Origin: Aureispira sp. CCB-E
GTDB taxonomy: Bacteria > Bacteroidota > Bacteroidia > Chitinophagales > Saprospiraceae
Length of the DNA stretch: 64,000 nucleotides
Direction of reading: 5' to 3'
Assembly (NCBI RefSeq): GCF_031326345.1
Contig: NZ_CP133671.1
Coordinates: 186,001-250,000 of the forward strand
Below the pieces are notes generated by a model. It was given only the letters and a program-made list of their open reading frames with translations, ran no database searches and was not told the DNA's origin. Shown here piece by piece: positions 43,364-52,903 of this stretch. The position numbers and the translations under genes were made by a program. Each line of letters opens with the position of its first letter. The stretch's first letter is position 1.

Positions 43364-45511
43364 ATGATTAAATTTAACCTATTCTTTGTTTGCGCATTGG
43401 CACTTGCAAACCTATGCTCTATAGGAGCCAATGCTCAAACTAAAATTTGGGGTGCAGGAGCTTCAGCTGGTTCTGCAGATGGAGAATTCCAAAATGCATT
43501 CACACAATCAACTACCTCTGGTTCTTACTCCGCTACTTCTTGGACAGCACTTTCTGTCAATGAAGGTGGTGGAAGTGTTACCCCAGGTAATGCCTATTGG
43601 ACAAGAAGTACTTTAGGTTATTCTCAAGGATACTATGCTGCTCCTGTTGGTTCAACACCTCCTCCTATGCCATCACCTTCTCAAGCGAATGGTGTTGCTA
43701 TTTTTGATTCTGGCTTTATGGATAACAATGGAACTAGTGCTCAAGGTGTAGGTACATCTCCTTCTGCCCACAGAGGTGAACTAATTTCTCCTCGTATTGA
43801 TTTAACAGGATATGCGAATACACCTTTAGTCGTTCAATTCTTTTCTGAATATAGAGATTATGATGTCGCAGAATTAAGCGTTTCTATGTCTGTAGATGAT
43901 GGTCTAACATGGAGTACTCCATTTGATTATAGAGCTTTGCAAGCTGCTAATACATCAAGCATGGTTCGTGTTATGATGCCTGACGTTACCAATGGTGTAG
44001 CTAACTTAAGTCAATGTCGTATACGTTTTGTTTTTGATAAAGAATATTACTATGCAATGATTGATGATGTAACAATCGAAACAGCTCCTGCTTATGACAT
44101 CGCTATTGGAACCCCAGATCCTAATGGAACTAATTTGAGGAGTTCTATCGATTTTGTTAAAATTGGAGGAAATAGATATCAAGCATTGTCTAACATAGAC
44201 CCAACCAATACAAACGAATGGTTCTGGGGAGCAGAAGTAGTTAACTACGGTGCTCAAAATATTTTGCCAGCTAATAATGCTAAGATGCATGTTGTTATTG
44301 ATTTTTACGATGAAATTAATAATGCTTTGACTCCTAATGTATATGTTGATAGCATGGCTATTGATACGGTAATAGGTGGCGATGTTAATGGTCGTCTATT
44401 TGTTGAAGAATTGGACAATATCAACTTTATTACAGCTAATGGAAAAGGTAGCTACCGTGCAAGATATTGGGTAACCCATAACGGTACCGATGCTGTTGCT
44501 ACAAACGATACCGTTTCACACATATTTACGATTACAGGAACAACAACTAGCTATATTTCTAAAGCTAGAATAGCAACTGCTGATGGACGCGTCTTCTCTT
44601 CTCGTAGTGTTTTCCCTGGAGTTAGTAGCCCTATTAGTGCCTTTGAATATGGTTCTGTATACTATTTCCCTAAAGGACAAGCAAGTGGGTTATCAATTGA
44701 CTCTATAGAATTCCGTTATCAAGTACCTAATGGCTATACTGGTCCAGCATCACAATCTATGGCTGTTAAAATCTATAGATTAGTTGATGGATCTGGATCT
44801 TCTGCTTCAAATGGTCTTTTGGATAGCGATGAATTGACAGAAGTTGGTTTGGCTGTTGCACCTTTAACTGGTCTTGGTACCACAACTGCTGCGGGAAGCT
44901 ATAAAGTAGCTACTGTATCTAGCTTTGTAGATGCAAGTGGTGCTGCAATGGGTGGCTTGGATAATCACGGTTTATATTATATTTCTTTGTTACAAGATCC
45001 TGCTAATTTAGGTGGAGCCATGTCAACCTTCACATCAACAACAGGACTTTGGATCGGTGCAGACGAGTATAACTATAGCTTAAATGCAGCCATGTCTATG
45101 AACGATACTATCATTAACCCATCTCCTTCTTCTAGAACAGATGCTGGTGGTTCGACTAACTGGAACTGGTTAGGTTTTGGGGCAAACATTGTTCCTTCTA
45201 TTGGTATTCACATGGCACCATTCCCATTATCAACTAGTAATCCAGTGATCCAAACAGGTGAGGAAGTTGGTCTTACTGTATTCCCTAATCCTGTATCAAC
45301 AAACTTAAACTTTAAAGTAGAGTTTGAAGAAGCACGCGATGTACGTTATATCTTAACAGATGTTTCTGGTCGTGTATTGTTAATGTTCAATAGTGATAAT
45401 GTGACAACAGAAACACAAACTATCAATGTAGAGCGTTTCCCTACTGGTGTTTATTTCTTGACTGCTGAAACAGATAAAGGAGCTAAGACACAACGTATCA
45501 TTAAAAAATAA
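43364..45511 (+). CDS. Large type IX-secreted protein, paralogue of 49135
   Basis: This 715-residue protein has a signal peptide ending ANAQ, then TKIWGAGASAGSADGEFQ. Residues ~25-240 form a beta-rich jelly-roll-like domain (AYWTRSTLGYSQG, LISPRIDLTGY, YYAMIDDVTIE), then a large middle region, and a C-terminal type IX sorting domain (LTVFPNPVSTNLNFKVEF to the lysine end). The N-terminal ~240 residues and several later segments align with the protein at 49135, so the two are paralogues. Adhesion or matrix function is a guess. Confidence 0.85.
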   Translation: MIKFNLFFVCALALANLCSIGANAQTKIWGAGASAGSADGEFQNAFTQSTTSGSYSATSWTALSVNEGGGSVTPGNAYWTRSTLGYSQGYYAAPVGSTPPPMPSPSQANGVAIFDSGFMDNNGTSAQGVGTSPSAHRGELISPRIDLTGYANTPLVVQFFSEYRDYDVAELSVSMSVDDGLTWSTPFDYRALQAANTSSMVRVMMPDVTNGVANLSQCRIRFVFDKEYYYAMIDDVTIETAPAYDIAIGTPDPNGTNLRSSIDFVKIGGNRYQALSNIDPTNTNEWFWGAEVVNYGAQNILPANNAKMHVVIDFYDEINNALTPNVYVDSMAIDTVIGGDVNGRLFVEELDNINFITANGKGSYRARYWVTHNGTDAVATNDTVSHIFTITGTTTSYISKARIATADGRVFSSRSVFPGVSSPISAFEYGSVYYFPKGQASGLSIDSIEFRYQVPNGYTGPASQSMAVKIYRLVDGSGSSASNGLLDSDELTEVGLAVAPLTGLGTTTAAGSYKVATVSSFVDASGAAMGGLDNHGLYYISLLQDPANLGGAMSTFTSTTGLWIGADEYNYSLNAAMSMNDTIINPSPSSRTDAGGSTNWNWLGFGANIVPSIGIHMAPFPLSTSNPVIQTGEEVGLTVFPNPVSTNLNFKVEFEEARDVRYILTDVSGRVLLMFNSDNVTTETQTINVERFPTGVYFLTAETDKGAKTQRIIKK

Positions 45512-45597
45512 ATTTAAAATAACAGTTTCAGTTTGTTAAATTGTCCGTATCCGATTAACAATCAGTATAATTTACAGACGCGGTAACTATTAAATTG

Positions 45598-45632
45598 GTC
45601 CCTAATTCTTTGATAGATTAGGGACTTTTTTT
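45598..45632 (+). terminator. Intrinsic terminator
   Basis: A 9-bp stem GTCCCTAAT (45598-45606) pairs with ATTAGGGAC (45617-45625) and is followed by seven T. It ends the secreted-protein gene. Confidence 0.9.
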
Positions 45633-45698
45633 ATGCTTTTTTCCGTAAACTGTGAGCAACTATTCTAGTTCTTTGGCAATCCTTTTCTATTATGAGTT

Positions 45699-46634
45699 TT
45701 ATTCCTTTAATAACCCTTCTAGAGCCATAGCAGCTTGCTTCAAAGCAAGTACTTCTTTTTTGCTAAGTTCTAATAAGTTGACAATTGTCACTGTTGACCG
45801 TGCTATGCTACAAGGCAAACTAATAAAAATATCTTCTTGGATTTCCAATAGCTCTTTATAAAAAGAATTTATATTGATAGACAAAGGCATAAATTTTGGC
45901 TTTTTATTTTCTCCTACAAAACCTTCAACAATCTGACAAACGCACTCTGATACACCATATTTAGTAGCTGACTCTGTTGCTCTAATTTTAGTAGCTGCCA
46001 TTTTCAAATCACTCAAGAGTTGCTCCTTTTCCTCTTCAGAAAGCAAACTATCAATACTACTATCTGTATTTTTATTCGCTAATTGGCTCTGTGAGTAAAT
46101 AGGAGTCATATGCGCTCCATGTTCCCCCAATACCAAGGCCTGAACACCATCTATATCTATCTTCAAATGTTTGGACAATAGATACTGCAATCGAAATGTA
46201 TCTAATGAGGTTCCCGTCCCAACAACCAATATCTCGTTATGCAATACTTGACGAATCCAACAACTAATTAATTCTACAGGATTTGTCACTACAATTATTA
46301 TCGCAGATTTTAATAGTTTTTTTCCTTTAAATACTTGATCTACAATTTTTTTATTGTGCTGAGCAACACTATTTCGATCCATTCCAGGAGCATTGCCATA
46401 ACCTGCACTATAGATAATTATGTTCGACTGACACAACAATGCATCACTATTAATAATAATTGTATTGTTCCGAGCAGTGGCTGCATGTTCGAGATCAAGC
46501 AACTTCCCTTTGATTTCCCGAATATTTATATCCATCAAATTGAACAAGGTGCCTGTAAATTTGGACAAAAGTAATGATGTTGTTACTCCTCCTACTTCGC
46601 CAATACCTATAATAGAGATGACTTGCTTACCCAT
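45699..46634 (-). CDS. Lactate/malate dehydrogenase family protein
   Basis: This 311-residue oxidoreductase has the NAD-binding GIGEVGG (~10-16), the VTNPVE segment (~115), GTGTSLDTFRLQ (~138) with the family arginine, and the catalytic-histidine motif LGEHGAHM (~168-175). The substrate-specificity loop reads GNAPGMDR, which lacks the basic residue pattern of typical malate dehydrogenases, so LDH-like or divergent substrate use is possible. Assignment to L-lactate or malate is uncertain. Confidence 0.82.
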   Translation of the reverse strand: MGKQVISIIGIGEVGGVTTSLLLSKFTGTLFNLMDINIREIKGKLLDLEHAATARNNTIIINSDALLCQSNIIIYSAGYGNAPGMDRNSVAQHNKKIVDQVFKGKKLLKSAIIIVVTNPVELISCWIRQVLHNEILVVGTGTSLDTFRLQYLLSKHLKIDIDGVQALVLGEHGAHMTPIYSQSQLANKNTDSSIDSLLSEEEKEQLLSDLKMAATKIRATESATKYGVSECVCQIVEGFVGENKKPKFMPLSININSFYKELLEIQEDIFISLPCSIARSTVTIVNLLELSKKEVLALKQAAMALEGLLKE

Positions 46635-46738
46635 TATTTTATTTGCTTTATGAGATAACGAAAAGCAAAGGAGGGTATTTTACATACTTTTGCTCCCTCC
46701 CTTTACCTTTCAAAAAGATAAGCTAAAAGCCCTTCTTT

Positions 46739-47491
46739 TTATTTTTTCCAATTTCTAAGTCTATCAATATACAAATACTCTTCGACAAATTCTCTATGCG
46801 CAGTACTAGTCATTTTTTCTACTAAATTCAAAGCAGAAATGTAACTGGTTAAATTTCCATTTGAGGAACTAAATTTTCCATCCTCAACAAAGGTTACCAA
46901 ACTGTCATCCTGAACTTTTAAATTGGGATACTGTTTCTGTAGTTCCCGACCACCTCCAATGTAAGTAACAATTTTATGACCATCTGCAATTCCTGACGCA
47001 CCGATTAGTTGAGCTCCTGCGCAATTACTTACTATATATTGAGTTTCTTCGTTTTTCTTTTTTATAAAATCAATCATTTTCACATTACGAACCTGTGTAT
47101 GCATGTCGTAACCACTTGGAATAAATAAGGCTGTCAATTTAGGACAATTATCAAATGTATAATCAGGAACCAAATGAATGCCTTCCTCTGTCGTAATGGC
47201 AGCCTTGGCCTCAGCTATCGTTATGACATTAAAAAGTTGTTCGAAATCTCTACTTGGCTTGCCAAAAACATCTGACGTTGCAATAACTTCTCCCTGCAAA
47301 ACGCCATCGAACATAAGAAGTCCTATTGTTGGTAGTTCAGGTTTAAACGGTTTTAAATGTTTTGCTAATCCATCCTTTTGATTTTGTTGCTGGGGAGTTG
47401 GACTTGTGCCTTGAATGGTTTCTGGTTCTGAGCTGTTGGTATTGCAGCCAACTATAATAGTGGCCAATACAATAATCATTAATTTTCTCAT
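46739..47491 (-). CDS. DJ-1/PfpI-family lipoprotein
   Basis: This 250-residue protein has a lipobox (IIVGC, Cys ~16) and a Gln/Pro-rich linker. The DJ-1/PfpI (class I glutamine-amidotransferase-like) fold starts at ~54 (PTIGLLMFDGV), with the nucleophile elbow NCAGA around Cys ~155. It is therefore an exported, membrane-anchored member of a family of glyoxalase, chaperone or transcription-cofactor-like proteins; most are cytosolic. The substrate is unknown. Confidence 0.83.
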   Translation of the reverse strand: MRKLMIIVLATIIVGCNTNSSEPETIQGTSPTPQQQNQKDGLAKHLKPFKPELPTIGLLMFDGVLQGEVIATSDVFGKPSRDFEQLFNVITIAEAKAAITTEEGIHLVPDYTFDNCPKLTALFIPSGYDMHTQVRNVKMIDFIKKKNEETQYIVSNCAGAQLIGASGIADGHKIVTYIGGGRELQKQYPNLKVQDDSLVTFVEDGKFSSSNGNLTSYISALNLVEKMTSTAHREFVEEYLYIDRLRNWKK

Positions 47492-47524
47492 TTTTATATT
47501 TTTATATTTTTTAATTATTCAATC

Positions 47525-47577
47525 GTTCGTTAAAGCTACTCAGTAGTAACATCGCTGACTAAAAGCAAAGCGTTCAC
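47525..47577. repeat. Short dispersed intergenic repeat
   Basis: Bases 47556-47577 match 10956-10977 (18 of 22). It begins CGTTCGTTAAAGC, similar to the GTTCGTTGA element ends. Confidence 0.5.
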
Positions 47578-47615
47578 TAGGTTAGCATTCAAAATCAGCC
47601 CATTGGCACCTACAA

Positions 47616-48194
47616 TTATTTCAAATGACTCCCCATTTGCTCAATTTTTTCAATCCATTTATTCCTCCATTCTCTTGTGGAATCTTTCAAAGGACCAATA
47701 GACGTTATTCTAACAGGTTTGATGCCCGTAAAATGTAAAATGGATCTTTTTATAGAGTGATGACTTGGCTTCCCAAACAGGAGTCCATAACTCCACCTAG
47801 GCTGGTCTAATGTGCAAATCACTCTGGCACTTCTTCCTCCTAGCATTTTGTCCCACCAAAGAGAATTTTCTCTTTTTTTATATGAAAATGGCGCTAAGAA
47901 TGTTCGATCAAAAAAACCTTTCATAATAGCAGGAAAACCTCCCCACCATACAGGAAAAACAATAACAATGTGTTCACTCCATCGTATTTTTTCTTGAGCA
48001 TCTACCAAATCTGGCTCCAATTCCATTCTCTTTCGATAACCAAATTCAAGATTAGGGTTAAAATCTAATTCTCGAATAATAATTTCTTTTACTTCTGCAT
48101 TAGATGCATTGGCTCCTTTTTTATAAGCATTACTAAGACCAAAATTGAAACTTTCTTTATCAGGGTGTCCGTTAATAATGAGTATTTTTTTCAT
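47616..48194 (-). CDS. Flavodoxin-fold NAD(P)H oxidoreductase
   Basis: This 192-residue protein starts at ATG 48194; an upstream ATG at 48245 adds a leader not seen in relatives. It opens KKILIINGHPDKESFNFG and has the flavodoxin-like FMN segment VFPVWWGGFPAIMKGFFDRT (~79-98). It belongs to the NADPH dehydrogenase (quinone)/MdaB-like family, which reduces quinones with two electrons. It lies downstream of the Crp/Fnr gene at 48273 on the same strand, which may regulate it. Confidence 0.85.
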   Translation of the reverse strand: MKKILIINGHPDKESFNFGLSNAYKKGANASNAEVKEIIIRELDFNPNLEFGYRKRMELEPDLVDAQEKIRWSEHIVIVFPVWWGGFPAIMKGFFDRTFLAPFSYKKRENSLWWDKMLGGRSARVICTLDQPRWSYGLLFGKPSHHSIKRSILHFTGIKPVRITSIGPLKDSTREWRNKWIEKIEQMGSHLK

Positions 48195-48272
48195 CCTATT
48201 GATGTTTTTATTCGCTATTGTTATTTTCTCTGCAAAACTCAACATAATAGGAGATAATTCATTTGATATAAA

Positions 48273-48854
48273 TCAAATTCGATTTTTAGGATTCCTTATT
48301 CTGCTCAAAGTTTCTAGTGTTATTCCCAAATAGGAAGCAATATGCATCAGAGGGACTCGATTGGTTATATCAGGGCGAATACCAATCAACTGCTCGTACC
48401 TCTCTTGAGCTTTATTGAATAATATAGAAGATAGTCTTTCTCGCAACCCGAGCATTGTTTGGGTAACTACTTTGCTAATCAGTCGTTCAAAATCATGGTA
48501 TTTATTACAAAGATTATCTATCGCATCTCTCGAAATTTCCATAACTATCGAATCTTCAACAAACTCAATATAATGAGGACTTGGTTCTTTGCTAAAAAAG
48601 CTGACAATGGAACACATAAATTCATTTTCAAAGGCAAACCAATCTGAAACATCTTTTCCATCTTTTAAATAATAGGCTCTTGCACAACCCTCTATAATCA
48701 AAAACGCTTTGCCTGAAAATTGTCCTTCTCGAACAACTACTGTTCCTTTATTAATCGTCATTAAATTCGAATTAGCGATAAATTCACGTTGACATTCGGC
48801 AGACAGTGGCGCGTAAATTTCACCAATTTTATTTACTATTTTTTCAAGTTGCAT
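48273..48854 (-). CDS. Crp/Fnr-family transcriptional regulator
   Basis: This 193-residue protein has an N-terminal cNMP-binding-like roll (~20-125, REGQFSGKAFLIIEGCARAY) and a C-terminal HTH ending PLMHIASYLGITLETLSRIR. It has no obvious metal or heme cysteines. It precedes the quinone reductase by 78 bases in the same direction and probably controls it. It resembles the protein at 37624. Confidence 0.86.
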   Translation of the reverse strand: MQLEKIVNKIGEIYAPLSAECQREFIANSNLMTINKGTVVVREGQFSGKAFLIIEGCARAYYLKDGKDVSDWFAFENEFMCSIVSFFSKEPSPHYIEFVEDSIVMEISRDAIDNLCNKYHDFERLISKVVTQTMLGLRERLSSILFNKAQERYEQLIGIRPDITNRVPLMHIASYLGITLETLSRIRNPKNRI

Positions 48855-49134
48855 TTTTAAAATTATAAATCATATAAATCCGAAATTGAGAAAGCTAAAG
48901 ATAAACAATCTCTATTCAAAAGCTAGAATTTCATCAATCTCTGATGAGGTTTATTCCTTTTTCAAGCCCGCAATACAATTAAAACATTTAACCAATGTTT
49001 AAATAATTCAAAATCTTATAATTAACATTTTTTTTTAGTATTTTTAATATCCCCACAACGCACTATTTACTAATCCATAAAGTAAAATTTTGCAGCTGCA
49101 ACAACTCTAACCTATTTTACTAATATCATTCACT

Positions 49135-51270
49135 ATGAAAACTAGCATACTTTGTAACCTCTTATTATTGCTATCTATGTACTCGTTGCGTGCTCAAACC
49201 AAAATTTGGGGTGCAGGAACCAATAATGGTGCTGCCGAAGGAGAATTTCAAACGCCTTTTATTACTACAGGAACCAATAACAACTACGCTCCAAATGCCT
49301 GGACAGCCCTATCCATCTATGATACAGATTCTATATCTCCTGGAAATGCCTATTGGACTAGAAATACTTTAGGGTATTCGCAAGGAGCTTATGCCGCTCA
49401 TCCTTGGCAAACACCTGCTCCTCTCCCCTCACCATCTCAAACTAATGGGGTCGCCATTTTTGATTCTGATCTTTTGGATAATAATGCTGTAACAGGTGCT
49501 TTAGGAACGGGAACTTCTCCCAGTAGACACAAAGGTGCCTTAATTTCTCCTAGAATTGACTTGAGTGCTTATCAAGACAGTAGTTTAATGGTTCAATTTT
49601 TTTCTAGCTATAGAAGTTATGACATAGATGAATTAAGTATCGCTATGTCTACCGATGATGGTACAACATGGACTCCTTCTATTAACTACCTAACGTTACA
49701 AGCTCCTTTTAATCCTGGGTGGATAAGAACGTATTTTCCTAGTTTGACTAATGGTAGTAATAATCTCACCAATTGTCGCCTAAAATTTACATTTGAAGGA
49801 GAGTACTATTTCGCTATGATTGATGATGTTTCTATTGAGGTAGCGGCAGATTATGACTTTGCGATTGCTCGTCCCAACCCTAGTAGTCCACAATTAGAAG
49901 AACAAGGCGATTACATAAAGATTGGCAATAATCAGTACTTTGCCCCCATTAACTTGTCCGTTGACGATATTCAGCAGTGGTACTTTGGTTTGAGAGTTGT
50001 GAATCATGGTTCAAAGGATCTGCTGCCCAGCGACTCTGCTATGATTTGCCTAAGAATTGATTTTTATAACAATCATACCAATGTGGCTAATGTTTATAAC
50101 GACACCATCCTCGTAACAGATACATTACTTGCTCACGCTCAAAATTCTATTTTTGGAACCAAAAATCTAAAAAACATTAACTTCTTCATGTTATACGGTC
50201 AAGGTACATATCGTATTACCTATACTCTACAACACCGCCAAGTCGATGCTTACAACGATAATGATAGTGCGAGGTATTATTTGAACAATGCAGCGCACCT
50301 TTACCAACATACCTATATTAATTATCTATCTAAAGCACGACTCTCTAATTCAACAGCAAAAGTACTTACAACCTCCGCTATTTTTCCAGCACGAAAAGAT
50401 CTAACAAGTTACGAATATGGTTCCATGTATTATTTTCCAAGAGGCAATACCAACCAAATTAGAATTGATTCTATTGACTTTGGGTATTTCGTGCCTTGGG
50501 ACTACACGGGAGATAGTATTATGAACCTCACCGCAGAGATTTATCAATTTAGAGATACGGTTTACAACAATGGTATACTTGATCATCTCAACGAATTGCA
50601 ACATGTTGGAACAGGCATGATTCGCTTAACAGGGATAGGAACAATCGTTCCACCAGGTTCCTATGGTTTTGGGCGAGTTATTTCTTTCGTCAATCCCATT
50701 TCAGGTATTACAATGAACAACTTAACAAACAATGGATATTATTTAGTGACTATAAAACAAGAACCAGTCAGCAGTACCACCTTAGATTCCACACAACATC
50801 TCTGGTTTGGAGTAGATGCATACAGCAACTTTGCTCAAAATATGGCTTTAACCAATGTTAGCAATGTAATACCTCACTCATTTGTTACAATAGCTATAGA
50901 CTCTAACCAAAATAAAGTTATCAATACACAAGAACATGGGAGCCATACAGTCCCATCAATAGGTCTTCATTTGGGAGGCAGGTCTGGATATTGTAGTACA
51001 ATAGAAACCACAGCTTATCCGTCCACACTTTTGAATATTTCCCCTAATCCCGCACAAGAATTCATTAATGTTCGTGCTAATTTTAAGAACCAAACATCAA
51101 TTCAATACCTTTTAACCGATTTTTCTGGTCGCATTCTTCAAACAAAGACACAAAACACAGCAAGTGCCCCACAAGAGTTTAATATTAAGGAACTTCCTGC
51201 TGGCATATATTGGATTTATGCCAAGAATAAAAGCGAAAAAACAACTGCAAGCTTTATAAAAGCTAAGTAA
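49135..51270 (+). CDS. Large type IX-secreted protein, paralogue of 43364
   Basis: This 711-residue protein has a signal peptide (ending RAQ) followed by TKIWGAGTNNGAAEGEFQ. It parallels 43364 throughout: GNAYWTRNTLGYSQG, LISPRIDLS, YYFAMIDDVSIEV, YGSMYYFPRG, and a C-terminal sorting domain (LLNISPNPAQEFINVRANF to a lysine-rich end). The two genes are 3.6 kb apart with other genes between. Function is unknown; surface adhesin is a guess. Confidence 0.85.
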   Translation: MKTSILCNLLLLLSMYSLRAQTKIWGAGTNNGAAEGEFQTPFITTGTNNNYAPNAWTALSIYDTDSISPGNAYWTRNTLGYSQGAYAAHPWQTPAPLPSPSQTNGVAIFDSDLLDNNAVTGALGTGTSPSRHKGALISPRIDLSAYQDSSLMVQFFSSYRSYDIDELSIAMSTDDGTTWTPSINYLTLQAPFNPGWIRTYFPSLTNGSNNLTNCRLKFTFEGEYYFAMIDDVSIEVAADYDFAIARPNPSSPQLEEQGDYIKIGNNQYFAPINLSVDDIQQWYFGLRVVNHGSKDLLPSDSAMICLRIDFYNNHTNVANVYNDTILVTDTLLAHAQNSIFGTKNLKNINFFMLYGQGTYRITYTLQHRQVDAYNDNDSARYYLNNAAHLYQHTYINYLSKARLSNSTAKVLTTSAIFPARKDLTSYEYGSMYYFPRGNTNQIRIDSIDFGYFVPWDYTGDSIMNLTAEIYQFRDTVYNNGILDHLNELQHVGTGMIRLTGIGTIVPPGSYGFGRVISFVNPISGITMNNLTNNGYYLVTIKQEPVSSTTLDSTQHLWFGVDAYSNFAQNMALTNVSNVIPHSFVTIAIDSNQNKVINTQEHGSHTVPSIGLHLGGRSGYCSTIETTAYPSTLLNISPNPAQEFINVRANFKNQTSIQYLLTDFSGRILQTKTQNTASAPQEFNIKELPAGIYWIYAKNKSEKTTASFIKAK

Positions 51271-51502
51271 CATTCTACATTTACTTGTTTTTTTTCTTGT
51301 TTTTTTGTTTTTTGCAATAAACATTCAATCCCTCATTCTTATAAGGGTAACAATATGTTTTCCAAATGCATACATAAATACCTCAAATGTTTTTTATAGA
51401 TTTATAATAATTTATAAAATCAGAAGTACTTTATGCTTTTAGTAAAATATTGAGTGTTATACTACAAAAAATAAGTCTTTAGTTTATCTTAAACCAACTT
51501 TT

Positions 51503-51937
51503 ATGAAAAATAATATTTTAACTTTATTCAGTCTTGCTTTCTTGCTAATGGTCGTAGCTTGTTCAACTCCATCTCCAGAATCAGCAGGAGCTGCGGCTGA
51601 TGTTCATTCTAATACAAGAAGTGCTCCATCAGCTAATCAAGAAGAAGACTTCAATATTTTATTGGCTCGTAAATGGCAAAATGAAAGTGGAGAAATTTAC
51701 ATCAACCTAAAAATTGATGGTTCTTTCGAAGGGCAATTTGACAGCGAAAACATTGTCGTTGGTCAATGGTCAGTTTCTGACGACCAAAAAACATTGACTC
51801 TACAAGGCACCAAAGCATCAGACGGCAAAGGTGATAACTTGAATGTTTCTTATACTATTCTAGATATGTCTTTAAACAACATGAAGGTGTTGGATCAAGA
51901 TGGAAAGGAATTAACATTTGTTTCACCTGACAAATAG
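51503..51937 (+). CDS. Small lipoprotein, lipocalin-like
   Basis: This 144-residue protein has a lipobox (MVVAC, Cys ~20), an acidic/serine linker, and a small beta barrel-like body: ILLARKWQNESGEIYINLKI, FEGQF, GQWSVSDDQKTLTLQG. The second half aligns with the product of 52395, so the pair are paralogues. Lipocalin-type binding is inferred from the DGSFEGQ...W pattern. Confidence 0.75.
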   Translation: MKNNILTLFSLAFLLMVVACSTPSPESAGAAADVHSNTRSAPSANQEEDFNILLARKWQNESGEIYINLKIDGSFEGQFDSENIVVGQWSVSDDQKTLTLQGTKASDGKGDNLNVSYTILDMSLNNMKVLDQDGKELTFVSPDK

Positions 51938-52394
51938 CACCAACTTTTTTATAAAACCTTTAGTTGTGTTGCTATTTAGCAAGTAAAAAATCAGTAGGGA
52001 ATGTTCACTCTACTGATTTTAATTTTTCCCCTTTTACGTACCAAACGATATTGTCAAGACATCACAGGCTATTATTCCTAGTTGATTTTATAGTTTCTTA
52101 TTATATCCATGAAGTACTGATTCCTCCCAAACATTCTACCTACGAAGCTGTTACATAATAAGATCGTATGGAACGTCCCCTATATTTAAGCCGCTTTTAG
52201 CTTAAATATGCTAGTAATACAAAAAATTAGTTCGCTATTATTGTTAATAATGATTTAATATTTTATTTTTCATAGAATAAACTTTCTAGAATAATTTTGC
52301 GCACAACACTAGAGAAGTTTTACCTCTTTAAAAAAACGTCCCTTTACTATCTTCTAATTATTATCAAATAGCATGATTTAACCTATCACACACT
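51938..52394. other. Intergenic region with an inverted repeat
   Basis: There is no credible gene. A perfect 10-bp inverted repeat, ATATTTAAGC (52182-52191) and its complement (52200-52209), has an 8-nt loop. A 64-codon ORF at 51964 has no coding character. Confidence 0.5.
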
Positions 52395-52781
52395 ATGAGT
52401 AAACACGTATTTTTTTCCATCCTAACCTTTTTAATGCTTGCCACAGTCCCTACCTTACAAGCAGGTTTTAATACATCTTATCAACCTCCCTTTATTTTAA
52501 ACCAAGAAGACACTTATTTACTTTTAGCACATAAGTGGGTTAGTGGTACTATTTTTCTTGATTTAAATATTAATGGTTCATTTGAAGGTACTGTCAACAA
52601 CCAAACTGATTTGTACGGCAATTGGGAAATTTCCAACAACCAAAAGACCTTAACTCTAACCAACAGCCCTGAAGATGAAGATGAGTTTAAACTAGAGTAC
52701 ACCTTGTCTAATATATCGTTTGATTCCATCACTCTAATTGATAAAAAAGGAAAAACCATTGTCTTAGAAATTGCAGATTAA
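52395..52781 (+). CDS. Small exported protein, paralogue of 51503
   Basis: This 128-residue protein has a Sec signal (MSKHVFFSILTFLMLATVPTLQA) in place of the lipobox. The body matches the lipoprotein at 51503: LLLAHKWVSGTIFLDLNING, FEGTV, GNWEISNNQKTLTLTN. It is a duplicated gene with a changed export mode. A terminator follows. Confidence 0.75.
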   Translation: MSKHVFFSILTFLMLATVPTLQAGFNTSYQPPFILNQEDTYLLLAHKWVSGTIFLDLNINGSFEGTVNNQTDLYGNWEISNNQKTLTLTNSPEDEDEFKLEYTLSNISFDSITLIDKKGKTIVLEIAD

Positions 52782-52842
52782 TGCATCAGCTCTCAAATTG
52801 GTCTAAGTAGTTAGTTGGCTTAAAATATCTTATACAAAAAAG

Positions 52843-52877
52843 AAAACGCAGCAATCCATTTTAGACTGCTGCGTTTT
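52843..52877. terminator. Bidirectional terminator
   Basis: An 11-bp stem (52843-52853 with 52867-52877) is flanked by A-run and T-run, between convergent genes. Confidence 0.88.
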
Positions 52878-52903
52878 TTCATTTTGCGATACCTAAGTAC
52901 GCT

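Noticed and set aside
51964-52158. 64-codon plus-strand ORF after the lipoprotein gene
   Set aside because: It has no domain, no ribosome-binding context, and overlaps a region with structured intergenic sequence.
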